Assembly: GCA_001661245.1 (NCBI GenBank)
Contig: KV454018.1
Coordinates: forward strand, 662,596-726,595
Direction: 5' to 3'
Origin: Pachysolen tannophilus NRRL Y-2460
Taxonomy: Eukaryota; Ascomycota; Pichiomycetes; Alaninales; Pachysolenaceae
DNA: 64,000 nucleotides
A program made the position numbers and the translations under genes. The notes below the pieces were generated by a model. It ran no database searches. It was not told the origin of the DNA and worked only from the letters and a program-made list of their open reading frames with translations. Below are positions 30,909-39,717 of this stretch, piece by piece; positions within the stretch are counted from its first letter, which is position 1; every line of letters begins with the position of its first letter.

Positions 30909-32003
30909 ATGATGAACTTGGGTTTTGTAGCAGGTACTAGACCGATAGCGTTTGTATCTGTGCGGAATGATTCAAAAATTTATTTGAAATGTTTTTCAAA
31001 AATTTTCACGAGAAAGTATTCTCCGTTGCCACGGTATGATCCTACTGTACCACAACCTTCAAATAGAAGACAACGAACAAGAAATAGAGTTTTACGAGAT
31101 GATAATTTATCTGGGAGTATTGATAGCTATACGCACTCGCCACGTTATGATTACCCCTCTGAGTTTTATCCGCCGAATCCACGGGGTACGATTTCTCATT
31201 CGGATCCAATTGCTGAACTTTTATCACAACCTACATTAGTTATTGAAAGACAATTGGAATTGATGAATGTTTTCTTGGGGTTTGAACAGGCAAACAAATA
31301 CCTGATTATGGATACAAGCGGTGCACAGTTGGGGTATCTGATGGAGAGAGATATTTCGTTTGTGAAGATGTTTATGAGACAAGTTTATCGATTACATAGA
31401 CCTTTCACTGTTGATGTCTTTGATATAAAGGGAAACTTGTTATTAACTATAAGAAGGCCTTTTAGTTTTATAAATTCACACATCAAGTCGATTTTACCTG
31501 GAATTAGAAATGAGGAAACCGGTAATGAATTGATTGTTGGAGAATCGATTCAAAGTTGGCATTTATGGAGAAGAAGGTATAATTTATTCAAGACAGAATT
31601 GAGTGCTAGCTCCATTGACTCCACAAATGAGGTAACTGGTAATATCTCTAATACCAGTGATCCAGCAGTGAAAGAGGATATCGCATTTGAACAATTTGGG
31701 TATATAGACGCACCTTTCTTATCGTTTGAATTCCCAGTGAAAAATGAAAATGGAGAGATTATAGGTTCCGTTGATAGAAATTGGGTAGGAATAGGAAGAG
31801 AATTATTTACAGACACAGGTGTCTACATCATGAGAATGGACCCTTCAAGTTTTCAAGGCATGGAAGGAGTATACTCAAACATTGCAGGGCCAATGACTTT
31901 GGATCAAAGAGCTATAATGTTGGGTACAGCTATAAGTATCGATTTTGACTACTTCTCAAGGCACAGTAGCGGCAATGGTGGACTCATAGACTACGCAGAC
32001 TAA
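30909..32003 (+). CDS. AIM25: Phospholipid scramblase-like mitochondrial protein Aim25
   Basis: The 364-residue product belongs to the scramblase family. The core runs from PTLVIERQLELMNVFLGFEQANKYLIMD through GYLMERDISFVKMFMRQVYRLHRPFTVDVFD, LLTIRRPFSFI and DRNWVGIGRELFTDTGVYIMRMDP to LDQRAIMLGTAISIDFDYFSRHS. The N-terminus is basic with Ser and Arg, fitting mitochondrial import, where S. cerevisiae Aim25 is found. The true start is an ATG at 30909 (a second ATG follows at once); the frame upstream has only a TTG. It shares a 253-base divergent promoter with the mitoribosomal gene. Confidence 0.9.
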   Translation: MMNLGFVAGTRPIAFVSVRNDSKIYLKCFSKIFTRKYSPLPRYDPTVPQPSNRRQRTRNRVLRDDNLSGSIDSYTHSPRYDYPSEFYPPNPRGTISHSDPIAELLSQPTLVIERQLELMNVFLGFEQANKYLIMDTSGAQLGYLMERDISFVKMFMRQVYRLHRPFTVDVFDIKGNLLLTIRRPFSFINSHIKSILPGIRNEETGNELIVGESIQSWHLWRRRYNLFKTELSASSIDSTNEVTGNISNTSDPAVKEDIAFEQFGYIDAPFLSFEFPVKNENGEIIGSVDRNWVGIGRELFTDTGVYIMRMDPSSFQGMEGVYSNIAGPMTLDQRAIMLGTAISIDFDYFSRHSSGNGGLIDYAD

Positions 32004-32083
32004 ACCCTAAATACACCTTATATATATTCAAATAAAATTAACCTATTTATTTCCTTTTTTTTGCATGATTCTCATTATAGTTT

Positions 32084-32110
32084 GTAAACATAGTAAACAT
32101 AGTAAACATA
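32084..32110 (+). repeat. Three tandem 9-base repeats, each holding a forkhead-type GTAAACA
   Basis: GTAAACATA occurs at 32084, 32093 and 32102 without a mismatch. GTAAACA is the Fkh1/Fkh2 consensus (RTAAAYA). The array lies about 250-275 bases upstream of the PRE7 ATG. Confidence 0.6.
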
Positions 32111-32125
32111 GTAAAAGATCCACCT

Positions 32126-32155
32126 CACACCATTCCACACCATTCCACACCACTT
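32126..32155 (+). repeat. CACACCATTC decamer repeat
   Basis: Two perfect copies (32126-32135, 32136-32145) and one diverged copy (32146-32155), followed by more CACC-rich sequence to 32183. The pyrimidine/purine strand bias is strong. Confidence 0.55.
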
Positions 32156-32358
32156 GCACCATCTACACCTCTCACACCACCACAATAAGTCGTGTAATTT
32201 TATACTAATCGGTTTTCCTGTGTTTTTTTTTTTTTTTGGTGATAGCTTTCAAAATCGCCACTAAATTGAATAATAAGAAGGTTCTGAATAGACAAAAGCC
32301 TTGGTAACAAGAGTACAATTGGATACGTTAGAGAGTTGGAATTAATTGAGTACGGATC

Positions 32359-33108
32359 ATGAGTGCTTCATCTTTTGCTGAGGGTAAACTGACGATTGCT
32401 TCTGAGTATTCGTCTGAGGTTCGTCGTGAACCTATTGAACATCAATTTAATCCTTATTCAGATAATGGAGGAACTATATTAGGTATTGCAGGAAAAGATT
32501 TTGCTGTATTAGCTGGGGACACAAGACATACAACTGGGTATTCTATAAACTCTAGATATGAGCCAAAGGTGTTTGATGCTGGAGATGGGTTTCTTATAAG
32601 TGCCAATGGGTTTTCAGCTGATGGTAATGCTTTAGTAAAAAGATTTCAAAATCAATTAAAATGGTATCATTTTAATCATGGTAAAAAAATGGGTATAAGA
32701 TCTGGAGCAAGATTTATTCAGCATTTGCTTTATGGTAAGAGGTTTTTCCCTTATTATGTTCATACAATTATTGCTGGTTTAGATGAAGAAGGTAAAGGTG
32801 CAGTATTTTCGTTTGATCCTATTGGTTCATATGAAAGAGAACAGTGTAGGGCAGGTGGTTCTGCAGCATCATTGATCATGCCTTTCTTGGATAACCAAGT
32901 AAATTTCAAAAATCAATTGGACCCGGAGTCCAATGGTACGAAAAAGAAAGAATTGAGATATCTTTCTTTAGAAGAAGTATTAAAACTTGTTAAAGATTCA
33001 TTTAGTTCTGCTACTGAAAGACATATTCTTGTTGGTGATGGATTAGAGATCATGATTGTTACTAAGGAAGGAGTAAGAACAGAATATTATCCATTGAAAA
33101 AAGATTAA
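32359..33108 (+). CDS. PRE7: 20S proteasome subunit beta-6
   Basis: Pre7 (beta-6, PSMB1) is a non-catalytic beta subunit of the 20S core. The product is 249 residues (241 in yeast). The sequence is nearly collinear with S. cerevisiae: TIASEYSSE, PIEHQFNPYSDNGGTILGIAGKDFAVLAGDTR, SINSRYEPKVFD, IQHLLYGKRFFPYYVHTIIAGLDE, GSYEREQCRAGGSAASLIMPFLDNQVNFKNQ and ATERHILVGDGLEI. The catalytic Thr is absent, as normal for beta-6. A propeptide of about 30 residues precedes the mature beta fold. It is convergent with ERD2. Confidence 0.97.
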   Translation: MSASSFAEGKLTIASEYSSEVRREPIEHQFNPYSDNGGTILGIAGKDFAVLAGDTRHTTGYSINSRYEPKVFDAGDGFLISANGFSADGNALVKRFQNQLKWYHFNHGKKMGIRSGARFIQHLLYGKRFFPYYVHTIIAGLDEEGKGAVFSFDPIGSYEREQCRAGGSAASLIMPFLDNQVNFKNQLDPESNGTKKKELRYLSLEEVLKLVKDSFSSATERHILVGDGLEIMIVTKEGVRTEYYPLKKD

Positions 33109-33248
33109 TTATTTTTTTATAAATAATATATATAATTAAAATTTAAAAAATTTAAAAATTATTTTTGAAAAAATTGAATTTTTAAATAATAATAATAATC
33201 AAAAAAAAAAAAGTAAGTAAAAAAAAAGAATTATATTTATATAATCTT

Positions 33249-33994
33249 TCAGACTGGCAATTTACTTGATCTTGCCTGAATCACATTCTTATAATAAATA
33301 TAAAAGAAATCACTATATAACAATGTTTGTATTAATCCTGTAAAGACAGCCAATTTATCGAAATGACCTTCTGCAAAATACCTATAAAACCAATTAGGTA
33401 TATAAAAAGCTCTGTATAACCCCAAACAAAAAATATAATTTGTAGTTAACATATCTGCTTCTCCTGTTCTGGTTAACATCATCAATTGTGGTAATATGGC
33501 AACACTTTCTAACCATAAACTAAATGACCATAATATTTCCAATGGTGTAAATTTATAATTAAAAATCAATGACAGTAATAATGATCCCAGTAACAAATAT
33601 TCAACTTTAAAATTATCTAAATCTTGTTTAACCATATGTTTTTGACTATATTTATACTGAATTAAATATACAATATAGACTGAAGATATAATGAAAAAAA
33701 TTTTCATCAATGTATTGTACACAGATATAAATTTTGTAAATAAATCCAAATACCTAGTTATAAATACAATAACGTATAATATCTGAGTCTTGAGTGATAT
33801 ACCCGTAGTTGATTTGTTTGTATTAATTGTATGTAACAAAATTATTATACTTGTAAGATGCGATAAATCGCCTATTCATATAAACAAGTTAGCAATATAT
33901 CCAAAAATTAATATATTTGAAACTAGCCAAAAAAGTAAAATTTAAAATAAATAAAATAAAATAACAACTTACCCAAGATTCTAAAGATATTCAT
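33249..33994 (-). CDS. ERD2: HDEL/KDEL receptor Erd2, two exons
   Basis: Erd2 returns escaped ER proteins from the Golgi. The CDS is complement(join(33249..33871, 33973..33994)), 214 residues against 219 in S. cerevisiae. Exon 1 encodes only MNIFRIL and the first base of Gly. The intron has GTAAGT from 33972, a TGCTAAC branch point at 33894-33888 and TAG ending at 33872. The joined start MNIFRILGDLSHLTSIIILLHTI fits the family exactly. Seven membrane segments follow, with LYVIVFITRYLDL, SLWLESVAILPQLMMLTRTG, LGLYRAFYIPNWFYRY and LLYSDFFYIYYKNVI. Without the small exon the frame would begin at a poor TTG. Confidence 0.94.
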
Positions 33995-34140
33995 GATCAC
34001 CAATCCACAAATTACAATTAAATTGAAACTTTTAATATAATCATGAATTTCATATAATACACATATTTTTATTATTATTATTATCTATACACCTGTTCTG
34101 TATACAAAGAAGAGTTTTTCTTTTTTTTAAAAAACTCACT

Positions 34141-34250
34141 ACCTGCCAGCGAACCAGCGAACCAGCCAACCCAAAAGCCGCCGCTGTCGCTGTCGCTGCC
34201 CCCCCTCGCCGCCCGCCACCAGCCAACGAAAAGCCAACGCACGCCGTTGC
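34141..34250. repeat. GC-rich cluster with CCAGCGAA/CCAGCCAAC repeats
   Basis: A strongly C-biased island in an AT-rich spacer, between ERD2 and the PDI-like gene. It has units CCAGCGAA (twice), CCAGCCAAC, CTGTCG (twice) and a C7 run. No gene or tRNA fold is evident. Confidence 0.6.
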
Positions 34251-34277
34251 CTATTATTTTTGATATTTCGCACACTC

Positions 34278-35219
34278 TTACAATTCTCTTAGTTTCAGGT
34301 ATTCTTCAAACTCATTGTCATAAGATTCATCATCATCATCATCATCATTTTCTTGTTCGTTTTGAAAAGAGTGAGTATTGTCATTTTTGGGGAAGAATTC
34401 GTATTGACCTGCATCTTTACCATCTAACAATTTTATTATATTTTCCTCAGATATGTCTATTAATTTGTAAAAAAAATTGTGTGTATTATTTTGTAAATGA
34501 TATACAATAGTTGGATAATTAGCTATTGTGAATCTTGTTGCCAATTCAGAGACTTTTCCTCGTGTTATATCCACCATTATGAAAATTACATTTTGGTGGT
34601 GATATTTTTTAGCTAATTTTTCATAATAGTTATTATATCTATTTTTAAAATCATCTATCCAAGGTGCATAAAATAATACCAAACAATTTGAATTTTTAAA
34701 AATTTTATTAAATTCTATTGGATCATCAATTTGTAAAACTTTCAAATTTGGGTATTTTGCAATGATTCCTGTATGATGATCCAAAAAGCTAACAAATTTT
34801 TCAATATTTCTTTCACCTACAAAATCAATATTTCCCACTTCATATAAATTTTCAACCATATCCATCAGTATGGGAAACAGTGGTACTTCTTGTTTTGATA
34901 ATGACAAGAGTTTTAACGTTGGGAAACTGTTAATACCATATTTTGCTCGTATTTTTTTATTCTCTAAACAATCAATTTGAACTATTTGTAAATCTGTATT
35001 GTTGTATAATTTAGCCAAGAGTTCCCAGTCTGGATATAATTGTTGACAATATCTACAATTTGGGGAATAAAAATCAATAAATGAAAAACTAGTATTTTTA
35101 ATTATTGATTCAAAAGTTTTATCTGTTGCCAAGATAATTCCATTCTCTAATTTTTTACCAAATACCAACTTCACTAATAATAGCAATAACAACACAAACC
35201 ACCTCATCTTGTTCTTCAT
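34278..35219 (-). CDS. ER protein disulfide isomerase-like protein (Mpd1 type)
   Basis: The 313-residue product has an N-terminal signal peptide (MRWFVLLLLLLVKLVFG). A thioredoxin domain follows, with SPNCRYCQQL as the active site (Cys55-x-x-Cys58; CRYC rather than CGHC) and the cis-Pro SFPTLKLL. A second thioredoxin-like domain (about 165-270) has YAPWIDDF without the cysteine pair and a cis-Pro block NYPTIVYH. The tail is acidic (D6 run) and ends KLREL. Length and domain order resemble Mpd1, but the end is not a standard HDEL. A start at the second Met (35207) is possible. It is divergent from the small membrane protein gene. Confidence 0.8.
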   Translation of the reverse strand: MKNKMRWFVLLLLLLVKLVFGKKLENGIILATDKTFESIIKNTSFSFIDFYSPNCRYCQQLYPDWELLAKLYNNTDLQIVQIDCLENKKIRAKYGINSFPTLKLLSLSKQEVPLFPILMDMVENLYEVGNIDFVGERNIEKFVSFLDHHTGIIAKYPNLKVLQIDDPIEFNKIFKNSNCLVLFYAPWIDDFKNRYNNYYEKLAKKYHHQNVIFIMVDITRGKVSELATRFTIANYPTIVYHLQNNTHNFFYKLIDISEENIIKLLDGKDAGQYEFFPKNDNTHSFQNEQENDDDDDDESYDNEFEEYLKLREL

Positions 35220-35378
35220 CTTGTTCTTCTTATTGTGATATAAAAATAAAAGATAAATTGGTGATTCTTCAAACGACCCCCTTGTTTCCCTTTGCCTTCC
35301 TTTATTAGTGTATTTTTAAATTGAAATAAAATAGCAAAGTAAAGAATTATAGGTATTTAACTCTATAACTAATACAAT

Positions 35379-35864
35379 ATGAGAGAAACAGCATTAGATA
35401 AATTATTTAATAAACCTAGAAAAAATCTTATGTGGATATTCACTGGGATTATAACTCTGAGTGCACTCTACACCATATTTTTCAGTCAGGCACCTGATTT
35501 TGAAATTGATGATTCTGATGAAATTAAAATTACAGGAAAAAAAGATAAAGATAAAGAAAAAGAACAAGATACTAAAAAAATTAAATCTGGATTATCAAGA
35601 AAAGAAATTTTCACATTTTTATCAAAAGTAAGTAATAATAATAATAACCAACTATTTAAATCAACTAGGTTTTTTTAAGATAATAATCAATTTAAATATG
35701 TATCGTACTAATAAAATCTTCTCTGTAACTTATAGCGTAAAATATACCCCGATATTGATACACCATTACCAGAATTAGAAAAATTAGTTAAAGACATACA
35801 AAAAGAACAAATTATTAAAATAGGATCCTCAAGTTATTCCGCTGAAACTAATGAAAAATATTAA
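35379..35864 (+). CDS. Small single-pass membrane protein, unrecognised, two exons
   Basis: The CDS is join(35379..35627, 35736..35864), 125 residues. The intron has GTAAGT at 35628, TACTAAT at 35706-35712 and TATAG ending at 35735. Exon 1 encodes a short basic start (MRETALDKLFNKPRKN), one membrane segment (LMWIFTGIITLSALYTIFF, about residues 17-35), an acidic patch and a K/D/E-rich linker. Exon 2 adds RKIYPDIDTPLPELEKLVKDIQKEQ and a Ser-rich tail. I know no family for it; the layout suggests a type II-like membrane protein with a cytosolic or lumenal helix. It lies 159 bases from the divergent PDI-like gene. Confidence 0.7.
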
Positions 35865-36167
35865 TCATATTCATATTTATATTCTTCATCCGGCTGGCTT
35901 AATATTAATATATAATGAGAAAATATATACTTTATACAAATAAATTGATGGTCAGTACACACCATTCATTCCATTTTATTATACCTTACTTTCTTTCTGC
36001 ATTGAGCATATTAAAAGCATATTGAGCAAAAAAACCCACTTATCGGTTTAATATTATAATAGAAGGAGAACTTTAATGGTTATTTTTTACATTAATTTAC
36101 AGCCGAATAGACGATCATATAATATATTGAAATCATATATAAGCCAAAGAATATCTCAAGAAAATAT

Positions 36168-36204
<37 letters not shown>

Positions 36205-36626
36205 AATTATACTTACTTACTTTATTACTAGCTTTTAATGCTCTACTACGTATTGATTATGTTTTGAGCAAGCTTTTAACGCAGCAATTGTCGGGTAACG
36301 ATATTTTGTTCTTTTCAAACACCTTTTCGGGCACCTTTACGGTTCGGTCAATTTTTAATAAGAAGAATTTTTATAAGAAAGAATCCTTTTAGTATAGACA
36401 CGCTTTTCCACTTTTTTCCAAGTTAAAATTGTTGCTCTCTATATGGCTAGATTTAAAGTGTGGAATTTTCTATTCAATTTTTATGGCTAAATTGGATAAT
36501 TTTATAATTTTTAATATAAATTATTAATAATCCAGTATCTAAGTATATATTATATAAATAAATTATTTTATTATATTATTATATTTTATATTTTATATTT
36601 TAATTTAAAATTGTAATATATTAAAA
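35865..36626. other. Intergenic region upstream of SOD1
   Basis: No gene is seen. ATTGAGCA is repeated at 36001 and 36021, and TTGAGCAAG occurs near 36264. A TA run spans about 36171-36201. I recognise no clear copper (Ace1) or Yap1 site. Confidence 0.5.
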
Positions 36627-37182
36627 ATGGTTAAAGCAGGTAAGTGTTAAGTGTATTATCAATTGAGTAGATTGAAATATTTTTTTTTTTTTTGGTAGCT
36701 TTTAATAATACTAACTTTTAAATAATTTAGTTGCTGTCTTGAGAGGTGATTCTAAAGTCTCTGGTGTTGTTAATTTTGAACAAGAGTCTGAATCAAAACC
36801 AACAACGGTTTCATGGGAAATTTCTGGAAATGATCCAAGTGCATTGAGAGGTTTCCACATTCATCAATTTGGTGATAATACCAATGGGTGTACTTCTGCA
36901 GGTCCACATTTTAACCCATTCGGTAAGACCCACGGTGCTCCAGAAGATTCTGTTAGACACGTTGGTGATTTAGGTAATATTACCACTGATGCAAGTGGTG
37001 TTGCCAAAGGTGTTAAGCAAGATTCTTTAATTAAATTGTTTGGTGAAAACTCAATTCTTGGTAGAACCGTTGTTGTTCATTCAGGTCAAGATGATTTAGG
37101 TAAAGGTGGTCACCCAGATTCATTGAAAACTGGTAATGCTGGTGGTAGACCAGCATGTGGTGTTATCGGCTTTGCATCATAA
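36627..37182 (+). CDS. SOD1: Cu/Zn superoxide dismutase, two exons
   Basis: Sod1 dismutates superoxide in the cytosol and mitochondrial intermembrane space. The CDS is join(36627..36639, 36731..37182), 154 residues as in S. cerevisiae. Exon 1 encodes MVKA plus the first base of Val. The intron has GTAAGT at 36640, TACTAAC at 36709-36715 and TTTAG ending at 36730. Copper ligands are His47, His49, His64 and His121; zinc ligands are His64, His72, His81 and Asp84; the structural disulfide is Cys58-Cys147. The active-site Arg144 is in GGRPACGV. All key residues are present. Confidence 0.97.
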
Positions 37183-37209
37183 GCAAGCAGGTTTTGTAGC
37201 AAGGCAATA

Positions 37210-37240
<31 letters not shown>

Positions 37241-37761
37241 TTTCCGATCACTCTTACATATTATTACCTTTTTTTTCTTTTTTTTGACTATTAGGAAAAT
37301 TCAAATATCAATTTATCCTTGAAAAATGTTAAAAGTTAAACCCATTATGGTTTAATGATATTTCCATATATATTTTAATAGGTTTTCATTGAGGTATAGA
37401 AATAAAATCCTTCCGCCTCTTGTCAGGGCGCGCCTGTTCGCCTGGTTGCTCTACCCGCTATACCTTCGGCCGGTAATACCGCCCGACCGCCCTTAAGTTT
37501 TTACTCTTTTTATTTATTTTATTCTTTACGTTGCTCCCCTTCCGATTCCCCTCTCTTTTTCTCTCTTTCTCTTTGTCTCTGCGCCCGCCCTTGGTCGCCT
37601 CCCGGTGGCGGAAACTTTTTTCTCTCTCTTTTTTGGCAGGAAGATTTTTGTTATTGCAAACACGACTCTTTGTTTTTTGATTTTTTTTTTTTCCTTCGTT
37701 TTTCTTGGTGATGGTGAAAAATTTTGGATTGGTAGCAGAAACTGGTATTTAACTTTTAACA

Positions 37762-37798
<37 letters not shown>

Positions 37799-37963
37799 CT
37801 ATAAGTGGAGAAGAACAAGGTATAAAGTAACTAAATAACTAACTAATTATAACTTTATAAAGATTAATAAAGTTATATAGTTTGTTTGTTTTTTTTTTAT
37901 TTTTGTTGTTGTTGTTTTTTGATACCGATTCTTGTATATATATATATTTAAAGATAATTTTCC
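37183..37963. other. Intergenic region SOD1-TIM44 with GC-rich island
   Basis: No convincing gene; a 77-codon frame here begins outside any ATG and runs through T and TA tracts. TA runs lie at about 37212-37240 and 37763-37794. Between 37408 and 37620 two GC-rich patches stand out, one with GGCGCGCC and CGGCCG palindromes (37427-37475) and one with CCGCC/CCCGG motifs (37580-37612). Confidence 0.5.
37212..37241. repeat. TA dinucleotide repeat downstream of SOD1
   Basis: About 15 TA units just after the SOD1 stop. Similar TA runs flank SOD1 upstream (about 36171-36201) and lie before TIM44 (about 37763-37794). Confidence 0.7.
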
Positions 37964-39223
37964 ATGATGTTAAGAAATCAATTACAGAGACAGTTTAGAA
38001 CAAATTTTTTGTTGAGTAGGAATTCGAAATTAACTTTTTCTACAAGTTCTTATTATTTGAGTAATAATAACTCACCTTTAAAAGTATTTGTTGATACTTT
38101 TAGGAAAGAATGGGGGAAATCTCAAGAATTAAAAGATAATATTAAAGCTTTACAAGATGAAACTGGTAGAATGGCTGAAAGTGAAGCTTTTCATAAGGCA
38201 AAAGAAGCTTATGATAGGGCTCAAAAATCTAGAAGTGTTGCTTCACAAGGTTTGAAAAAAACTGCAGAAGTTGTTGGAGATGCTGCTGTTAAAGCATGGG
38301 AATCACCTGTAGGTAAAGCAACAAGATCTACTGTTAAGATTACTGCTGAAGTAATTGATAAATCGATTGATCCTCTTAGAAATACAGCTGTTTATAAGGA
38401 AGTTTCAAAAGTTATTGATGATGGTTCTTCATCGAGGTATGGTGGGTTTTTAACTAAAGAAGAAAGACAACGTAAAAGAGAAGAATTAATTAAAAGTGGT
38501 AAAAGGGCAAAAATTATTAAATCTGATGAAGATGCTGGTACTGCATTAATTGCTACAAAACATAAACCAACAGGTCCAAGTTGGACTGATAAAATTACTT
38601 TCTTAAGACCAAACACTTTTTTAGGGAAATTATTGGCTGAATTAAGATTTAGATATGAAGAAACTGATAATAGATTAATTTCAACTATAAGAACTATTAT
38701 TGAAAAAATTGGTGGTTTTTTTGCAGAAACTGAAAATGGTAGAGTTATAAGAGCTTTTAAAGATATCGATCCTTCTTTTAATATAGAAGATTTTAATACC
38801 CAATTAAGAGATTATATTGTTCCTGAAGTATTAGATGCTTATGTTCAAGGAGATGAATTAATCTTGAAAAAATGGTTTTCAGAAGCTCCATTTAACGTGG
38901 TACAACTGCAACAAAAGGCAATGAAAGATCAAGGCCTTTTTTCAGACGGAAAAATCTTGGATATTAGAGGTGTAGATATTGTTAGTGCTAAAATTTTACC
39001 TCCAAGTAATATCCCAGTATTAGTAATTGGTTGTAGAGCTCAAGAAATACAACTTTTCAGAGATTTTAAAACTGGAGAAATTAAAGCAGGAACAGAAGAG
39101 AATATCATGTTGAGCAGTTACGCAATGGTCATCACTAGAATCCCTGAAGATGTTGATAACCCTGACACAGAAGGATGGAAAATCTTGGAATTTGTTAGAG
39201 GTGGATCAAGACAATTTACATGA
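37964..39223 (+). CDS. TIM44: Mitochondrial import motor subunit Tim44
   Basis: Tim44 anchors mtHsp70 (Ssc1) to the TIM23 channel on the matrix side. The product is 419 residues (431 in yeast). The N-terminus is a basic presequence (MMLRNQLQRQFRTNFLLSR). A helical region with TFRKEWGKSQELKDNIKALQDE follows, then the Tim44-like domain from about 230 to the end, with NTFLGKLLAELRFRYEETDN, FFAETENGRVIRAFKDIDPSF, YIVPEVLDAYVQGDELILKKW and the end EGWKILEFVRGG. The start is the first of two tandem ATGs. Confidence 0.97.
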   Translation: MMLRNQLQRQFRTNFLLSRNSKLTFSTSSYYLSNNNSPLKVFVDTFRKEWGKSQELKDNIKALQDETGRMAESEAFHKAKEAYDRAQKSRSVASQGLKKTAEVVGDAAVKAWESPVGKATRSTVKITAEVIDKSIDPLRNTAVYKEVSKVIDDGSSSRYGGFLTKEERQRKREELIKSGKRAKIIKSDEDAGTALIATKHKPTGPSWTDKITFLRPNTFLGKLLAELRFRYEETDNRLISTIRTIIEKIGGFFAETENGRVIRAFKDIDPSFNIEDFNTQLRDYIVPEVLDAYVQGDELILKKWFSEAPFNVVQLQQKAMKDQGLFSDGKILDIRGVDIVSAKILPPSNIPVLVIGCRAQEIQLFRDFKTGEIKAGTEENIMLSSYAMVITRIPEDVDNPDTEGWKILEFVRGGSRQFT

Positions 39224-39717
39224 AAAAAAATAAAAAATAAAAAATAAAATAAAAAAAATCAAGATAAAAGATTTAAACATCTACACCTTCACATGTTCAT
39301 AGACTAATATAGACACCCTCATTAAGATCCATCGCTTCCCCTTTACTCCTCGTTTGATTTAATGTTGTTTTTGTTTAAATATATTATTATTATTATTATT
39401 ATTATTTTCATTATTATTATTATATAGGGTGCCTTAAAAATAAAAATAAAACAAAAATTTGTAAATACAAAAAGTAAGAAAAAAAATCAAAACAAGAAGA
39501 ACAAAAGGTGTATTAAAACAAAACACTTGTTAATATAATAAACAAAATAGGAGTTAAAAAGGTTTAAAAGTAATAGAAAGAATAGAAAGAGTAGATGGAA
39601 TTTAAGATCAAATGTTGATATCTGATAATTAGTTCAATAAAGATATTTTATCATTAAAAATATTGATCTTTTATTTTTTTTTTTTTTTGCTTTTTAAACA
39701 AAATTAAAATTAAGGAA
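39224..39717. other. Intergenic region TIM44-ULP2
   Basis: No gene is seen. It has an AAATA-type run after TIM44, an ATT run near 39383-39425, and long A-rich stretches. I see no specific site. Confidence 0.5.

Larger units (their letters stand above)
32004..32358. other. Intergenic region AIM25-PRE7 with two tandem repeat arrays
   Basis: No gene is seen. GTAAACATA is repeated three times (32084-32110) and CACACCATTC-type decamers follow (32126-32155). A poly-T tract lies near 32223-32237. ATCGCCACT at 32254-32262 partly resembles the Rpn4 (PACE) proteasome box TTTGCCACC, but the match is weak. Confidence 0.6.

Noticed and set aside
32254-32262. Rpn4 (PACE) site upstream of PRE7
   Set aside because: ATCGCCACT matches TTTGCCACC at only six of nine positions; not called as a site.
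37408-37620. Possible tRNA or structured RNA gene in the GC-rich island
   Set aside because: I could not place A and B boxes (no GGTTCGAATCC-like element) or a cloverleaf; reported only as an unexplained island.
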